From the NCBI GenBank assembly GCA_001648575.1, contig LQXN01000060.1, positions 183,478 through 247,477 on the forward strand: DNA of 64,000 nt, in the 5' to 3' direction. The notes beneath the pieces were generated by a model. That model saw only the letters and a program-made list of their open reading frames with translations. It was not told the origin of the DNA and ran no database searches. Below are positions 18,220 to 28,332 of the stretch, piece after piece. Position 1 is the stretch's first letter; every line of letters starts with the position of its first letter. The translations under genes and the position numbers were made by a program. The DNA is from Sutcliffiella horikoshii DSM 8719 (lineage in GTDB: Bacteria; Bacillota; Bacilli; Bacillales; Bacillaceae_I).

Positions 18220-19404
18220 TTACTTATCGTTCAGCGCTACTACTCCTGGAAGTTCTTTGCCTTCCATGAATTCCAGGGATGCGCCGCCGCCGGTTGAGAT
18301 ATGGCTCATTTTGTCTGCAAGGTTGAATTTTTCAACGGCAGCCGCAGAGTCTCCTCCACCGATGACAGAGTATGTATCGGTAGCTTCTGCCAGGGCTTCA
18401 CCTACTGCTTTTGTTCCGCCGGCAAATGCGTCTAGTTCGAATACTCCCATTGGTCCATTCCAGATGACAAGCTTGGAGTTCTTGATGACATCCGCGTAGA
18501 TTTCACGGGATTTCGGTCCGCAATCAAGGCCTTCCCAGTCGCTTGGAATTTCTTCGATAGGTACGATTTGTGTGTTTGCGTCGTTTGAGAAATCATCTGC
18601 AACAATTACATCCACAGGCATGTACATGTTCACGCCTTTTTCTTTTGCTTGATCTATGAAGGATTTGGCAAGATCGATTTTGTCTTCTTCTAATAGGGAT
18701 TTTCCAACATCATAGCCTTTTGCCTTGATGAACGTGTAAGCAAGTCCACCGCCAATGATCAGGTTGTCCACTTTGTTCAGAAGATTTTCGATGACACCGA
18801 TTTTATCTTTAACCTTTGCTCCACCGATGATCGCCGTGAAAGGACGCTCAGGGTTGGAAAGGGCTTTTCCTAGTACTTCTAATTCTTTTTCCATTAAGAG
18901 GCCTGCAACTGCCGGTAAGTGCTGGGCAATACCTTCTGTGGAAGCATGTGCACGGTGAGCAGCGCCGAATGCGTCGTTTACATACACATCTGCAAGCTCA
19001 GCAAACGCCTTTGCAAGTTCTGGATCGTTTTTCTCTTCACCAGGGTAGAAACGAACGTTTTCAAGTAAAAGTACGTCTCCCTCGCTCATGTCGTTTACGA
19101 TGGCTTTTACGGAATCTCCGTAAGCTTCATCCGCTTTTTTCACATCTTTTCCAAGAAGCTCTTGTAGTCGGGCTGCAACCGCATTTAAGCGAAGCTCTTC
19201 TACCACTTGCCCTTTTGGACGTCCTAAATGGCTTGCAAGCAAGACTTTCGCGCCGTTATCCACTAGGTGCTTGATTGTTGGCAATGCTGCACGGATACGG
19301 GTTTCGTCTGTTACTTGTCCGTCCTTCATCGGTACGTTAAAGTCCACGCGGCAAAATACACGTTTGCCTTTGACGTCGATGTCACGAATACTTTTCTTGT
19401 TCAT
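18220..19404 (-). CDS. pgk: Phosphoglycerate kinase
   Basis: ATP-forming step of lower glycolysis. 394 residues: N-terminal '[14 protein letters not shown]', 'ASHLGRPKG', '[12 protein letters not shown]', 'WNGPMGVFE' and the C-terminal nucleotide-binding '[14 protein letters not shown]' and '[10 protein letters not shown]'. The ATG at 19404 has GGGAGG upstream; codons upstream to 19464 do not belong to the family. Confidence 0.98.
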   Translation of the reverse strand: MNKKSIRDIDVKGKRVFCRVDFNVPMKDGQVTDETRIRAALPTIKHLVDNGAKVLLASHLGRPKGQVVEELRLNAVAARLQELLGKDVKKADEAYGDSVKAIVNDMSEGDVLLLENVRFYPGEEKNDPELAKAFAELADVYVNDAFGAAHRAHASTEGIAQHLPAVAGLLMEKELEVLGKALSNPERPFTAIIGGAKVKDKIGVIENLLNKVDNLIIGGGLAYTFIKAKGYDVGKSLLEEDKIDLAKSFIDQAKEKGVNMYMPVDVIVADDFSNDANTQIVPIEEIPSDWEGLDCGPKSREIYADVIKNSKLVIWNGPMGVFELDAFAGGTKAVGEALAEATDTYSVIGGGDSAAAVEKFNLADKMSHISTGGGASLEFMEGKELPGVVALNDK

Positions 19405-19488
19405 CTTGAACGGCCTCCCTTGAAAGGAATTTTGTTTGGTACTGAGTGATTTCGCTTCAATCACGTCAATATTGTTTTTAAAAACATG

Positions 19489-19522
19489 AAAAGAGGGAGG
19501 GGTGTGTTCCCCAATCCCCCTC
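19489..19522 (-). terminator. Intra-operon hairpin between gapA and pgk
   Basis: On the minus strand GAGGGGGATTGGGG-AACACA-CCCCTCCCTC followed by TTTTC. A strong stem with a short T-run, likely a partial terminator that keeps gapA mRNA more abundant than the downstream genes. Confidence 0.65.
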
Positions 19523-19589
19523 TACTTCACATGTCTTATTATAGAATGCTGATAAGGTTTATCCAAGCAATATCTATTGCTATGAAAAA

Positions 19590-20785
<1,196 letters not shown>

Positions 20786-20833
20786 GAACGCGTTAAGCAT
20801 TCTTTGTTAACACAGCCTTTATAGAAGGGATGT

Positions 20834-21853
20834 TTAGTCCCTAATTAACTCTTTTGCTGCTCCTTCATCCGTAATTAGGATGGTATGTGGAGCTTTTTTT
20901 AAATACGCTTGAATCGCTTTTGCCTTGGATGCGCCGCCGGCTACTGCAATCACACATTCTATCTTTTCCAAATCTGCGAGTTGCATTCCAACTGTCTGAA
21001 CTTTATGAACCACTTCTCCGGCTTCGTTGAAATAGTACCCGAAAGCTTCAGCCACCGCATTGGTTTGTTCGATCTTGCGCATATTTTCCGGCGCTGTTTT
21101 ACGGCGTTCTGCCATTGTTTTAGCGTCTCCAATTCCATGAATAACCATACTAGAATTTTTGATGAGCGAGATTACTTCTTTTATAGAAGGTTCCACAATC
21201 ATCGACTGGTAGGATTCATGGCTTAGTGAATCAGGTATATGCAAGAGCCTGTAGTCGCCAGATGCCTTCTCTGCCATGGTGGCACAGATGGTGTTCGACT
21301 GGTTTTGCACCTTTTCGCCAAGTCCGCCCCGTGCTGGGACAAATAGAAGATTACGATTTTTCGTGTCAGGTGTCATCATTTCTGCTACTGATGAAACTGT
21401 CGTTCCGCCCGCAACCGCAATGACATTGTCATCATGGAATCGTTCTCGCATGGTTGCCACACTCGCACGACCGAGTTCTTTTTTCACCCAAGGGGATTGG
21501 TCACTGTCACCCGGAACCACGACAACTTTTGTAATCCCTAACTTTTCTTCTATTCCCGCTTCAAGCAGCTTTAAACCAGAAACCTCTTTCATGATCTCTT
21601 CTAGGTCCTTGATGAGATACTCCCCTTCACTTGTCAGCGTCATGCCGGCAACACTGACATGAATCAGGTTTTGCGCTTTTAGAAAATCAACTTCACTTCT
21701 CAGCACCCGCTCACTCAAACCCAGACTGCCTGATAAACTCCTTCTCCCAATCGGCTGCATTAACCTTATGTATCTAAGGATTTCGTATCGTTTCTGCATA
21801 ATGGAAAGAAGATCAGGCAACAATTTCTTTTGAACTTCGATAATCTGCTTCAT
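20834..21853 (-). CDS. cggR: CggR, central glycolytic genes repressor
   Basis: SorC-family repressor of the gapA operon; fructose-1,6-bisphosphate is the inducer in Bacillus. 339 residues: N-terminal winged HTH (about 20-80, 'GRRSLSGSLGLSERVLRSEV') and a C-terminal sugar-phosphate-binding domain ('VPGDSD', 'VAGGTTVSSVAEMM', 'ARGGLGEKVQNQ'). The length matches B. subtilis CggR (340). It autoregulates through the operator at 21912-21946. Confidence 0.96.
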   Translation of the reverse strand: MKQIIEVQKKLLPDLLSIMQKRYEILRYIRLMQPIGRRSLSGSLGLSERVLRSEVDFLKAQNLIHVSVAGMTLTSEGEYLIKDLEEIMKEVSGLKLLEAGIEEKLGITKVVVVPGDSDQSPWVKKELGRASVATMRERFHDDNVIAVAGGTTVSSVAEMMTPDTKNRNLLFVPARGGLGEKVQNQSNTICATMAEKASGDYRLLHIPDSLSHESYQSMIVEPSIKEVISLIKNSSMVIHGIGDAKTMAERRKTAPENMRKIEQTNAVAEAFGYYFNEAGEVVHKVQTVGMQLADLEKIECVIAVAGGASKAKAIQAYLKKAPHTILITDEGAAKELIRD

Positions 21854-21911
21854 TATAGCTTCCCCTTTAGAGTGCGTATTTTACCTGATGGACAAAGAAT
21901 GCCGTCTGATG

Positions 21912-21946
21912 GACCTTTATTGTCCCGCTATGACATATTATGTCCC
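21912..21946 (-). promoter_or_regulatory. CggR operator
   Basis: On the minus strand TGGGAC-N6-TGTC, 4 nt, CGGGAC-N6-GGTC: two direct half-operators of the known CggR form CGGGACN6TGTCN4CGGGACN6TGTC. It lies 59-93 nt upstream of the cggR start. No clear -35/-10 was assigned. Confidence 0.85.
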
Positions 21947-21956
21947 AGTAGCGGTA

Positions 21957-21998
21957 AAAAAAATCACCCTTGCTACAAGTTGATTGTAACAAAGGTGA
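21957..21998 (-). terminator. Terminator of the sigL-glutaredoxin operon
   Basis: On the minus strand CACCTTTGTTACAA-TCAAC-TTGTAGCAAGGGTG with a run of eight T. It insulates cggR from sigL. Confidence 0.85.
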
Positions 21999-22018
21999 AA
22001 CCCTTATGCAACTAGGGT

Positions 22019-22261
22019 TTAGCGGATTTTTTCAAGTAAACGCTTTCTTACCTCTTCTTTGTGCACTTGCCCATATGCAAGCATTTCTCCTTCATGCTCC
22101 ACTACCGGTATCATCAGCTGATATTTTTCTAAAAGAGCGTCATCTTTATAGATATCAAATTCTTCTATCGTAAAATTGAGTTCGGATTGCAGCTCTTTTA
22201 GCCTTGATTTTGCTTTATCGCAAAGCGGGCAATCGACTTTTGTATAAAATTGAATGTTCAT
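22019..22261 (-). CDS. Glutaredoxin-like protein (80 aa)
   Basis: Thioredoxin-fold small redox protein. Starts 'MNIQFYTKVDCPLCDKAKSRL' with a CPLC active site (11-14), and 'IPVVEHEGEML' holds the cis-Pro (about 51). Likely thiol-disulfide or glutaredoxin-type activity with bacillithiol, which is inference from family. It lies 17 nt after sigL, a common neighbour in Bacillaceae between rpoN and cggR. Confidence 0.8.
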   Translation of the reverse strand: MNIQFYTKVDCPLCDKAKSRLKELQSELNFTIEEFDIYKDDALLEKYQLMIPVVEHEGEMLAYGQVHKEEVRKRLLEKIR

Positions 22262-22278
22262 TTTGCATCTGCCTTTCT

Positions 22279-23619
22279 CTAGTCATACCTTTTTCTCATG
22301 GAAGAGCTAGGAATGTTCAGAAGATCTCTGTACTTTGCCACTGTTCTCCGCGAGATAGTTATATGATACTGCTTTTGCAGGATGTTTGTCAGCTGCTGGT
22401 CCGACAAAGGCTTCTGTTTGTTTTCATTTTTCACAAGTTCTTCGACTAGCTGCTGAACCTGCTTTGTCGACTTTTCTTCCTCATATTGACCAGTAAGCCC
22501 CTGGCTGAAAAAATACTTCAATTCGAAAAGCCCGTAAGGTGTCTGTACGTATTTTTCTTTTGTCGCACGGCTGACGGTGGACTCATGAATATCAAGCCTT
22601 ATTGCGATATCCTTCAATGTTAGCGGTTTCAAAAATGCCGGTCCATTGAAAAAGAAAGACTGTTGGGCTTGAAGAATCTCTTCCATCACTTTCACAAGGG
22701 TATGTTTGCGGTGCTCCATGCTTTTGACGATCCACTGGCATTGCTGCAGCTTTTCCTGCAGGTAGGATTCCAGTTCGTTTTTACTTTTTAGGGCTGCCTC
22801 GTTTTGTTTGTTTATTGTTATTTGTGGAATGATTTCTTCGTTCAACGATACGACGAATTGCTTTTGATGCTTTTGGACAACCAGGTCCGGTATGATATAT
22901 TTCGGTCTTTCGGTTGTTTCAAATTTATTCCCTGGACGCGGATTCAATTTAACAATCTCATCGTGAATTCCCTGTATCTCTTTTAGGCTGCTGGCATACT
23001 TTTTAGCAAGCGTCTTCCACGCTTTTTCTGCAAAAATTGTAAAGTCGTTCTCAAGGATCGCCTCTGCCATTTCGTTCCGGTTTGGCAGTTCCTTGCGTCT
23101 CAACTGAAGCAGCAGGCATTCCTGAAGATCTCTCGCACCAACTCCGGCTGGTTCCAGCTGTTTGATGTGGGTAAGCAAATCCTCGATAGTTTCGGTTGTT
23201 GTCTTCAACTGCCCGGCAATCGTTGCTGGCTCCTCTTGTATGTAGCCGTTCGGATCCATGTAGTGGATGACGCGTTTTGCTACTAGCCGCTCTTCTTGAG
23301 ATAGGGGGCTGTCGACCAATTGCTGCTCAACATACTGCTGAAGTGTTTCTCCGTGCTTGCTGAAGTTTTCGATGGAAAAGGTTTGTGAAGTTGTGGTTCC
23401 GATTTTCCTTGGCTTTAGTCGCTGCACCCTTGAAGAGGCAAGTTCCCTTTGTGTCGCAGGCATTTTCAGCTCCAATAGCGGGTTCTCCAGCGAACGCTCT
23501 TTCAGGAAATCAACCATCTCAAGCGTCGAATACTGCAACAACGTAATCGCCTGCTTCAACTCCTGCGTCATCGCAAGCCTCAACGACTGCTCCTGATACA
23601 ACCCAACAGACTGCTTCAT
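22279..23619 (-). CDS. sigL: RNA polymerase sigma-54 factor
   Basis: Sigma-54 (RpoN), which directs transcription from -24/-12 promoters with enhancer-dependent activators; in Bacillus it serves arginine, levan and acetoin catabolism. 446 residues: N-terminal Gln-rich activator region 'LRLAMTQELKQAITLLQYST', core-binding domain, and the RpoN box 'ARRTVAKYRDLL' near the C-terminus (residue about 425). The ATG at 23619 has GGAGGAG upstream. Confidence 0.96.
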   Translation of the reverse strand: MKQSVGLYQEQSLRLAMTQELKQAITLLQYSTLEMVDFLKERSLENPLLELKMPATQRELASSRVQRLKPRKIGTTTSQTFSIENFSKHGETLQQYVEQQLVDSPLSQEERLVAKRVIHYMDPNGYIQEEPATIAGQLKTTTETIEDLLTHIKQLEPAGVGARDLQECLLLQLRRKELPNRNEMAEAILENDFTIFAEKAWKTLAKKYASSLKEIQGIHDEIVKLNPRPGNKFETTERPKYIIPDLVVQKHQKQFVVSLNEEIIPQITINKQNEAALKSKNELESYLQEKLQQCQWIVKSMEHRKHTLVKVMEEILQAQQSFFFNGPAFLKPLTLKDIAIRLDIHESTVSRATKEKYVQTPYGLFELKYFFSQGLTGQYEEEKSTKQVQQLVEELVKNENKQKPLSDQQLTNILQKQYHITISRRTVAKYRDLLNIPSSSMRKRYD

Positions 23620-23731
23620 ACTACCACTCCTCCTTCGGCCACTCTCCATCCGTCGCCCGTTCCCGGTATCTCCCCTTATTTTACATGACTTTCGGGATCT
23701 TGTAAGCTTTAAAAATATTCCTATAAATAAC

Positions 23732-23775
23732 CCTTTAGGGGTCAGACCCCTAAAGGATTTTCGCCACTTATGTCG
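23732..23775. repeat. GGGGTCAGACCCC hairpin element, copy 1
   Basis: Perfect 11-bp inverted repeat CCTTTAGGGGT/ACCCCTAAAGG around a 3-nt centre, then GGATTTTCGCCACTTATGTCG. A related sequence is at 49528-49565, with the same GGGGTCAGACCCC and the following ...AGGATTTTTTGAAACTATGTCG. Confidence 0.6.
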
Positions 23776-23858
23776 AAGGGGGCTGTGTTACGTTCACTGT
23801 GTTTTACATTGAATTTGTCGAATGGAAAGTATTTTGTGAGTTATGGCTCGTAAATTTT

Positions 23859-23940
23859 GCGAACGGAAAATAAAATTGCCTGTTTGGAAAATATATTCGC
23901 TGAATGGAAAATAAATTAGCTTGTTTGGAAAATAAAACTC
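23859..23940. repeat. Short tandem repeats, about 4 units of 19-21 bp
   Basis: Units contain GGAAAATAAA preceded by GCTTGTTT/GCTGAAT/GCCTGTTT variants. They lie between sigL and the sortase terminator, in a 540-nt stretch with no gene. Confidence 0.6.
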
Positions 23941-24044
23941 TCCAAGCTTCGTAATTTCCATATTTATTACCATCATTACGGGACCAATAAATATACAACC
24001 AGCAAATTTAGAGGATTTACGGAGCAAAAAGGCCAAAATTTGCA

Positions 24045-24064
24045 ACTTTTCACTAGTGAATAGC
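24045..24064. repeat. ACTTTTCACTAGTGAATAGC short repeat, copy 1
   Basis: The 20-mer contains the palindrome TTCACTAGTGAA. It recurs exactly at about 42239-42258 and in diverged form near 57447. Confidence 0.45.
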
Positions 24065-24076
24065 CAAATGAACCTA

Positions 24077-24119
24077 AGAAAAAGCAGGAAGGGAACCCCA
24101 CTCGGTTCCCTTCCTGCTT
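24077..24119 (-). terminator. Sortase gene terminator
   Basis: On the minus strand AGCAGGAAGGGAACC and GGTTCCCTTCCTGCT form a 15-bp stem with a short loop, followed by TTTTTC. Strong intrinsic terminator. Confidence 0.85.
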
Positions 24120-24159
24120 CCCTAATGCCAAAGTCTCAACATATCCACAATCCCAGACC

Positions 24160-25119
24160 TCAATCTACATCATCATTTTCCGTCCTATCCAACACTGCCA
24201 CTTCAGAAGGCTCCGATTCCCCGCCTTGAGCATTGATGGCTGTTACGTAATAGGAATAGTTCGGTGCGTCAGGGTCTGTGTAACTCTTACGTTGATGGGA
24301 GGAAATGCTTGTGACGTGTTCGAACTCTCCGTCTTCCCCCGCACGATATACACGGTATCCTACAATCCCTTCTTCCCGGACTGCATGGAATGTTATATGA
24401 CCTTCATGCACGACTACATTGGTTGGCGAAGCAGGTTGTTCGATTTCCACGACAACTTCGGATTCTTTTAACTCTGAATAAACAACGAGACGCTCCTCAT
24501 GACCACCAGTTGCACGGTCGAACGTTCCTGTACATGTAATCAGGTTCAAGCTTTTGGAGTCCGCATTCCCAAAAATCTCTTCAATCGGTGCTTCATCCCG
24601 CTTGTATCTTTCAACTCTATTGACCACAAAGGTCAATTCGCTTCCTTCATCATCAGTAACGACGATCTCATCCCCAGTTTCAAGTTTTTTCAGATCCCAG
24701 AAGACGGCCGGCCCTTCCCGTGAATCAACGTGGGCAGCGATAACGGAGTTCCCTTTATTCCCAGGCTTTGTCCCAGGTTCAAACCAGGCAACATCCTCTT
24801 CGTTATCAGGGACACCCATTTGGCCATTTTCCAATAGCCCGACGTTTTGGACTGAAGCATCCACCTTGATGGCTGGGATTCTGAGATTGGCAGGAATGAT
24901 ACCGATCTCCTGCTCCTCCACTTCCTTTTCCTCTTCCACATCATTCAATTGGACAAATTCATTACCAAGGTCGATGGCCCCGACCTCTTCCACAGATGCA
25001 ACCTCAGAATTGACCATCACTTTCTCTTGATACTTCGACCCAATAAATCCTGCCTGACAGCCTATTCCGAATAATAAAACCCCGGTTACTCCGACAGTTG
25101 CTATTGTTTTTTTGTACAT
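24160..25119 (-). CDS. Class F-like sortase with C-terminal fibronectin-III-like domain
   Basis: Membrane transpeptidase that would attach LPxTG-type proteins to the cell wall. N-terminal TM (about 8-25), acidic linker, sortase domain (about 75-220) with His130 in 'AAHVDS', Cys196 in 'LITCTGTF' and Arg210 in 'EERLVVYSE'. 'EPGTKPGNKGNSVIAAHVDSREGPAVF' is like class F enzymes of actinobacteria and some bacilli. Unusually, residues about 230-315 ('SPTNVVVHEGHITFHA', 'VGYRVYRAGEDG', 'YYVTAINAQGGESEPS') form a fibronectin-III-like domain after the catalytic one. The ATG at 25119 has TAGGAG upstream. It follows its probable substrate gene. Confidence 0.82.
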   Translation of the reverse strand: MYKKTIATVGVTGVLLFGIGCQAGFIGSKYQEKVMVNSEVASVEEVGAIDLGNEFVQLNDVEEEKEVEEQEIGIIPANLRIPAIKVDASVQNVGLLENGQMGVPDNEEDVAWFEPGTKPGNKGNSVIAAHVDSREGPAVFWDLKKLETGDEIVVTDDEGSELTFVVNRVERYKRDEAPIEEIFGNADSKSLNLITCTGTFDRATGGHEERLVVYSELKESEVVVEIEQPASPTNVVVHEGHITFHAVREEGIVGYRVYRAGEDGEFEHVTSISSHQRKSYTDPDAPNYSYYVTAINAQGGESEPSEVAVLDRTENDDVD

Positions 25120-25142
25120 CACCACACACTCCTATTTACGGC

Positions 25143-25173
25143 AAAAAGAAGAGAGAAACGCCCTCTTCTTTTA
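25143..25173 (-). terminator. Terminator between the MPNTG protein and the sortase gene
   Basis: On the minus strand AAAGAAGAG..CTCTTCTTT with a T-run. The wall protein would be made in excess over the sortase if some read-through occurs. Confidence 0.7.
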
Positions 25174-25212
25174 CCTGCCAAAGGTTTTTATAATGATAGT
25201 TTCGTTTATCTA

Positions 25213-26538
25213 TTATGCTTGTTCAGAAGCTTTTTTGTGACGAACCATCACGAATGCAGTGATAGCGAACATTGCTCCAAGAACTGTTGCAATCAACGTC
25301 ATGGAAGTATTGTTTGTGCTTCCTCCACCCATTCCTGTATTCGGCATTTCACTTGGCATTTTTTCTCCACCGAACTTATCAGGATGTTGTGTAACGATCG
25401 CTCCACCAAGCGTTTCGCCAATACCGAACATGAATGCATAGCTCTCACGGAATGTTTCATATGCCGCCTCATAATCACCAGCTACATACTGATCGAAAGA
25501 AGTTAACACCAACTCTTCATGTGCCCATACTGCTTCTGTTGCTGCGTCAGATGGTAAGTTTTCTTCTGTTGCCGCACCAAGGAATCCACCAAAGTCTTTA
25601 GCAAAAGTCTGTAAATGCTCTTCCGCTTCCGTTCTAGCCGCTTCGTCTTCCTCCAAAGCTGCTGCTACGATCATGCTTTGTGCATCAATGTGGTTTGCTT
25701 GCCATACTTTTTCAAACTGTGCTGCACCCTCGTCTCCATAGATGGACGCGATTGCCGCTTTAAAGTCAGCTGTATGAGCATCTTCCGCCCAGTTAATGAA
25801 ATCTACATCTTCTTTTTGATCAAAACCTTTTTGCATGCCGATTGTTGCGTAAGTTGTATGCTCTGCTGCCAATTTATTTAAAGTAGCTCTTAAGTCTGCT
25901 GCAGCTGTATCAACTGTGGAACCTTCAAACTTATCAGGCATTTGTGTAACGATCGCGCCGGATAAAGCCTTACCGATATCAAACATACGTGCATATCCTT
26001 CTCTATACGCCATGTAAGCCGCTTCGTATTCACCAGCTACATAGTTATCAAATACTTTTAAAACATCCGCTTCATGTGCACGGATAGCTTCTTCTGCTGC
26101 CGCTTGAGGAAGATTACCTTCTGTAGCTGCATCTAGGAATGTGGAAAATTCTACGACAAATTCTTCGATTTCCGCTTCAGCCGCGTTACGAGCTTCTTCA
26201 TCGTTGTTCTTTGCCGCATTTACTAAATCATCTGTGTAATCATTATGACTTGCAAAAATATCGTTGAATTGTTGAGCGCCTTCCGCACCATATACCGATT
26301 CCACTGCCACTTGCATGTCAGCCGCGTTCTGATCGAGTGCCGCTAAGACTGCTTCTGTATCCTCATCTCCATCATATGCTTTTTGCATGGATGCTACTGC
26401 TAAAACAAAATGCTCGGATAGAAGATGATCCAACGTCGCTCGTAAGTCTGCTGCCGGAGTCTTCACCTCATTCGCAAACGCAAATGTTGGTACAAGTAAA
26501 GTAAATGCCATCACTAAAGCCATCAATTTCTTCATCAT
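25213..26538 (-). CDS. Cell-wall-anchored protein with two helical repeats (MPNTG)
   Basis: 441 residues. Signal peptide (1-22, ending AFA), then two repeats of about 180 residues (about 27-200 and 213-390) sharing 'AADLRATL..L..EH', 'YVAGEYEAAYMAYREGYARMF' / 'YVAGDYEAAYETFRESYAFMF' and 'GGAIVTQxPDKF', rich in helix-forming Ala and Glu and with regularly spaced His and Met. The C-terminus has MPNTG, Gly/Ser linker, TM and 'RHKKAS', a sortase signal with Met at the first position. The domain function is not known to me. The downstream sortase gene is the likely partner. Confidence 0.8.
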   Translation of the reverse strand: MMKKLMALVMAFTLLVPTFAFANEVKTPAADLRATLDHLLSEHFVLAVASMQKAYDGDEDTEAVLAALDQNAADMQVAVESVYGAEGAQQFNDIFASHNDYTDDLVNAAKNNDEEARNAAEAEIEEFVVEFSTFLDAATEGNLPQAAAEEAIRAHEADVLKVFDNYVAGEYEAAYMAYREGYARMFDIGKALSGAIVTQMPDKFEGSTVDTAAADLRATLNKLAAEHTTYATIGMQKGFDQKEDVDFINWAEDAHTADFKAAIASIYGDEGAAQFEKVWQANHIDAQSMIVAAALEEDEAARTEAEEHLQTFAKDFGGFLGAATEENLPSDAATEAVWAHEELVLTSFDQYVAGDYEAAYETFRESYAFMFGIGETLGGAIVTQHPDKFGGEKMPSEMPNTGMGGGSTNNTSMTLIATVLGAMFAITAFVMVRHKKASEQA

Positions 26539-26727
26539 TTTCTCTTCCTCTCCTTTTTGTGGGGTCTTGCCCCGTTTTGTCTTTCTTATCTACCTAACGG
26601 AGAGGGTTTTATCTTGGATCACTTTTTTTAAAAAAATTTAATCTATGTAAAAAAACATCCCTGATAGATGAAAGGAGGCCTCAGCTTTCTGACTTATATA
26701 AGCCATTATCTTAACTGAAATAACCAT

Positions 26728-27080
26728 GTTGCTCGTAGTGAAAGGTGCGTAGACTTCTGCGGGAGGAAGGGACAAGGAAGACCCCGCAGGCTTTGCGTGG
26801 CCACTGAAAAACCCAGTAACTAAAATGTTTTTAAACTTCTAGTTGTTGATTGGAGCAAAAGGCGAAGACTCCTGCGGGGGGATAGCGACATTCTTGAGAC
26901 CCCGCAGGGCATAGCCCGAGGAGGCTCAAGGTCGCCCCGAGGAAAGCGAAGCCGGTTGCGGAAATCAACAGCGGCATGAACCAGATTATTAAAATAATGA
27001 ACTTTTTCAGTGGCCTTGGCTTTGCCGAGGAGGCTTCCGGACAGCCCGCGAAAAGCGAAGCGCCTGCAACGGAGAGTAAC
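26728..27080 (+). repeat. Dispersed core repeat, subfamily A, split by a nested element
   Basis: The left part (26728-26796, GTTGCTCGTAGTGAAAGG...ACCCCGCAGG) and right part (27018-27080, GGAGGCTTCCGGACAGCCCGCGAAAAGCGAAGCGCC) together form one A copy, interrupted by the element at 26797-27017 with duplication of GGCTTTGC. This is in the 713-nt gap between the MPNTG gene and tRNA-Arg, which otherwise has no gene. Confidence 0.8.
26797..27017. mobile_element. Nested MITE-like element, subfamily B core, TIR GGCCACTGAAAAA
   Basis: 221 bp. Perfect 13-bp terminal inverted repeats GGCCACTGAAAAA (26799-26811) and TTTTTCAGTGGCC (27003-27015). Exact 8-bp target duplication GGCTTTGC (26789-26796, 27018-27025). 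The inside carries a B core between GTTGATTGGAGC and GGAAATCAACAGC. No ORF. The TIR differs from those of the other copies. Confidence 0.85.
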
Positions 27081-27126
27081 TGCTATCAGATATCCAAAGA
27101 TTTTTTCTGAAATAGACAAAATAAAA

Positions 27127-27148
27127 ACCCAGTGTGCCGACACTGGGT
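27127..27148 (-). terminator. tRNA-Arg terminator
   Basis: On the minus strand ACCCAGTGTCGGCACACTGGGT followed by TTTTATTTT. It lies about 100 nt after the tRNA. Confidence 0.8.
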
Positions 27149-27251
27149 GGATTGATAATATGGGATAACGGCGCTTGTCCGCTACAAGTTATACTATAGC
27201 ATGTTTTTCGATTGGTTATCAAAAGTAAGTTTTTCCAAAATAAAATCCAAA

Positions 27252-27329
27252 TGGCGCGCTCGGAGGGATTCGAACCCCCGCATGACGCGGTACCGGAAAC
27301 CACCGCTCTATCCCCTGAGCTACGAGCGC
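27252..27329 (-). tRNA. trnR: tRNA-Arg (anticodon CCG, decodes CGG)
   Basis: Cloverleaf on the minus strand: acceptor GCGCTCG/CGAGCGC, D-arm GCTC..GAGC, anticodon stem GTGGT/ACCGC with loop TTCCGGT giving CCG, T-arm GGGGG-TTCGAAT-CCCTC, and CCA encoded at 27252-27254. The variable loop seems about 7 nt. B. subtilis also has trnQ-Arg next to clpP. Confidence 0.9.
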
Positions 27330-27351
27330 ACGCTGCAAATGGAACTTTATT

Positions 27352-27380
27352 AATATACCAAATTTTACACCAGTTGTCGA
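27352..27380 (-). promoter_or_regulatory. tRNA-Arg promoter
   Basis: On the minus strand TCGACA (-35), 17-nt spacer, TATATT (-10), about 23 nt before the mature tRNA. Confidence 0.7.
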
Positions 27381-27552
27381 GAGGCGGACAATAATTACAT
27401 GCCTATTATAAATTAATCAAGTCATTTAGTGAAGAATACAAGATATGAGCCATTTGAAAAGCATACAAAACCCCCTTTGAAGTTTAATTCCTCCCCAGAC
27501 TGGATATGATTATTTACATGGGGAAAAATGGGGGTATTTGCGATGGTTTTTA

Positions 27553-27582
27553 TTTGACCATTCTTGACCTTGTATGTATGAT
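27553..27582 (+). promoter_or_regulatory. clpP promoter overlapped by a CtsR operator
   Basis: TTTGACC-ATT-CTTGACC (27553-27569) fits the CtsR tandem heptad (one mismatch). TTGACC (27554-27559), 17 nt, TATGAT (27577-27582) forms a sigma-A promoter within it, so CtsR bound there would block initiation. It is 120 nt upstream of the clpP start. Confidence 0.8.
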
Positions 27583-27701
27583 TAAAGTACATAAAGATTA
27601 AGTAATACTTACTGATTGGTATAGGTTCACCAAAGTGTTTTCCCATTTTACATAAGAGCCTATGTCGATAGAAAACTTAAATTTCAAGGAGGAAAAGTGA
27701 G

Positions 27702-28289
27702 ATGAACTTAATTCCTACAGTTATTGAACAAACAAGCCGTGGGGAGCGCGCGTATGACATATACTCCCGCTTATTAAAAGACCGTATCATTATGCTTGGA
27801 AGTGCGATTGATGACAATGTGGCAAACTCCATTGTGTCTCAGCTTCTATTCTTGGCAGCGGAAGATCCTGATAAGGATATCTCCCTTTATATCAACAGCC
27901 CGGGTGGCTCCATTACAGCTGGTATGGCCATCTACGATACAATGAACTTCATTAAACCAAATGTCAGCACAATATGTGTGGGTATGGCCGCTTCCATGGG
28001 AGCATTCCTACTTGCAGCTGGTGAAAAAGGCAAACGTTTCGCGCTTCCAAACAGTGAAGTCATGATTCACCAACCACTTGGTGGAGCACAAGGTCAAGCA
28101 ACGGAAATCGAGATCGCTGCAAAACGCATCTTGTTCCTACGCGAAAAACTGAACACAATCCTATCCGAGCAAACAGGTCAACCAATCGAAGTGATCTCCC
28201 GCGACACAGACCGCGACAACTTCATGACTGCCGAACGCGCATTGGAATATGGATTGATTGATAAAGTAATGAAAAAGAACAACCTATAA
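27702..28289 (+). CDS. clpP: ATP-dependent Clp protease proteolytic subunit
   Basis: Serine peptidase that forms the tetradecameric ClpP chamber fed by ClpC, ClpX or ClpE. 195 residues; the catalytic Ser98 lies in '[11 protein letters not shown]', His123 in '[12 protein letters not shown]' and Asp172 in '[11 protein letters not shown]'. The ATG has AAGGAGG 9 nt upstream. Heat-shock-type control by CtsR is shown by the operator upstream. Only large plus-strand gene in this part. Confidence 0.98.
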   Translation: MNLIPTVIEQTSRGERAYDIYSRLLKDRIIMLGSAIDDNVANSIVSQLLFLAAEDPDKDISLYINSPGGSITAGMAIYDTMNFIKPNVSTICVGMAASMGAFLLAAGEKGKRFALPNSEVMIHQPLGGAQGQATEIEIAAKRILFLREKLNTILSEQTGQPIEVISRDTDRDNFMTAERALEYGLIDKVMKKNNL

Positions 28290-28290
28290 T

Positions 28291-28332
28291 AAAAAACCGG
28301 GCTTCCCTTCAAGGGGAGACCCGGTTTTTTAG
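28291..28332. terminator. Bidirectional terminator between clpP and crh
   Basis: AAAAAACCGGGCTTCCC-TTCAA-GGGGAGACCCGGTTTTTT is symmetric, so it serves clpP on the plus and crh on the minus strand. Confidence 0.88.

Noticed and set aside
26820..27303. Long frames on the minus strand between the wall protein and tRNA-Arg
   Set aside because: They are translations of the repeat elements and the tRNA; such frames recur wherever the core repeat occurs.
27422..27646. 74-codon minus-strand frame upstream of clpP
   Set aside because: No ribosome site, no recognisable motif, and it overlaps the CtsR-controlled clpP promoter on the other strand.
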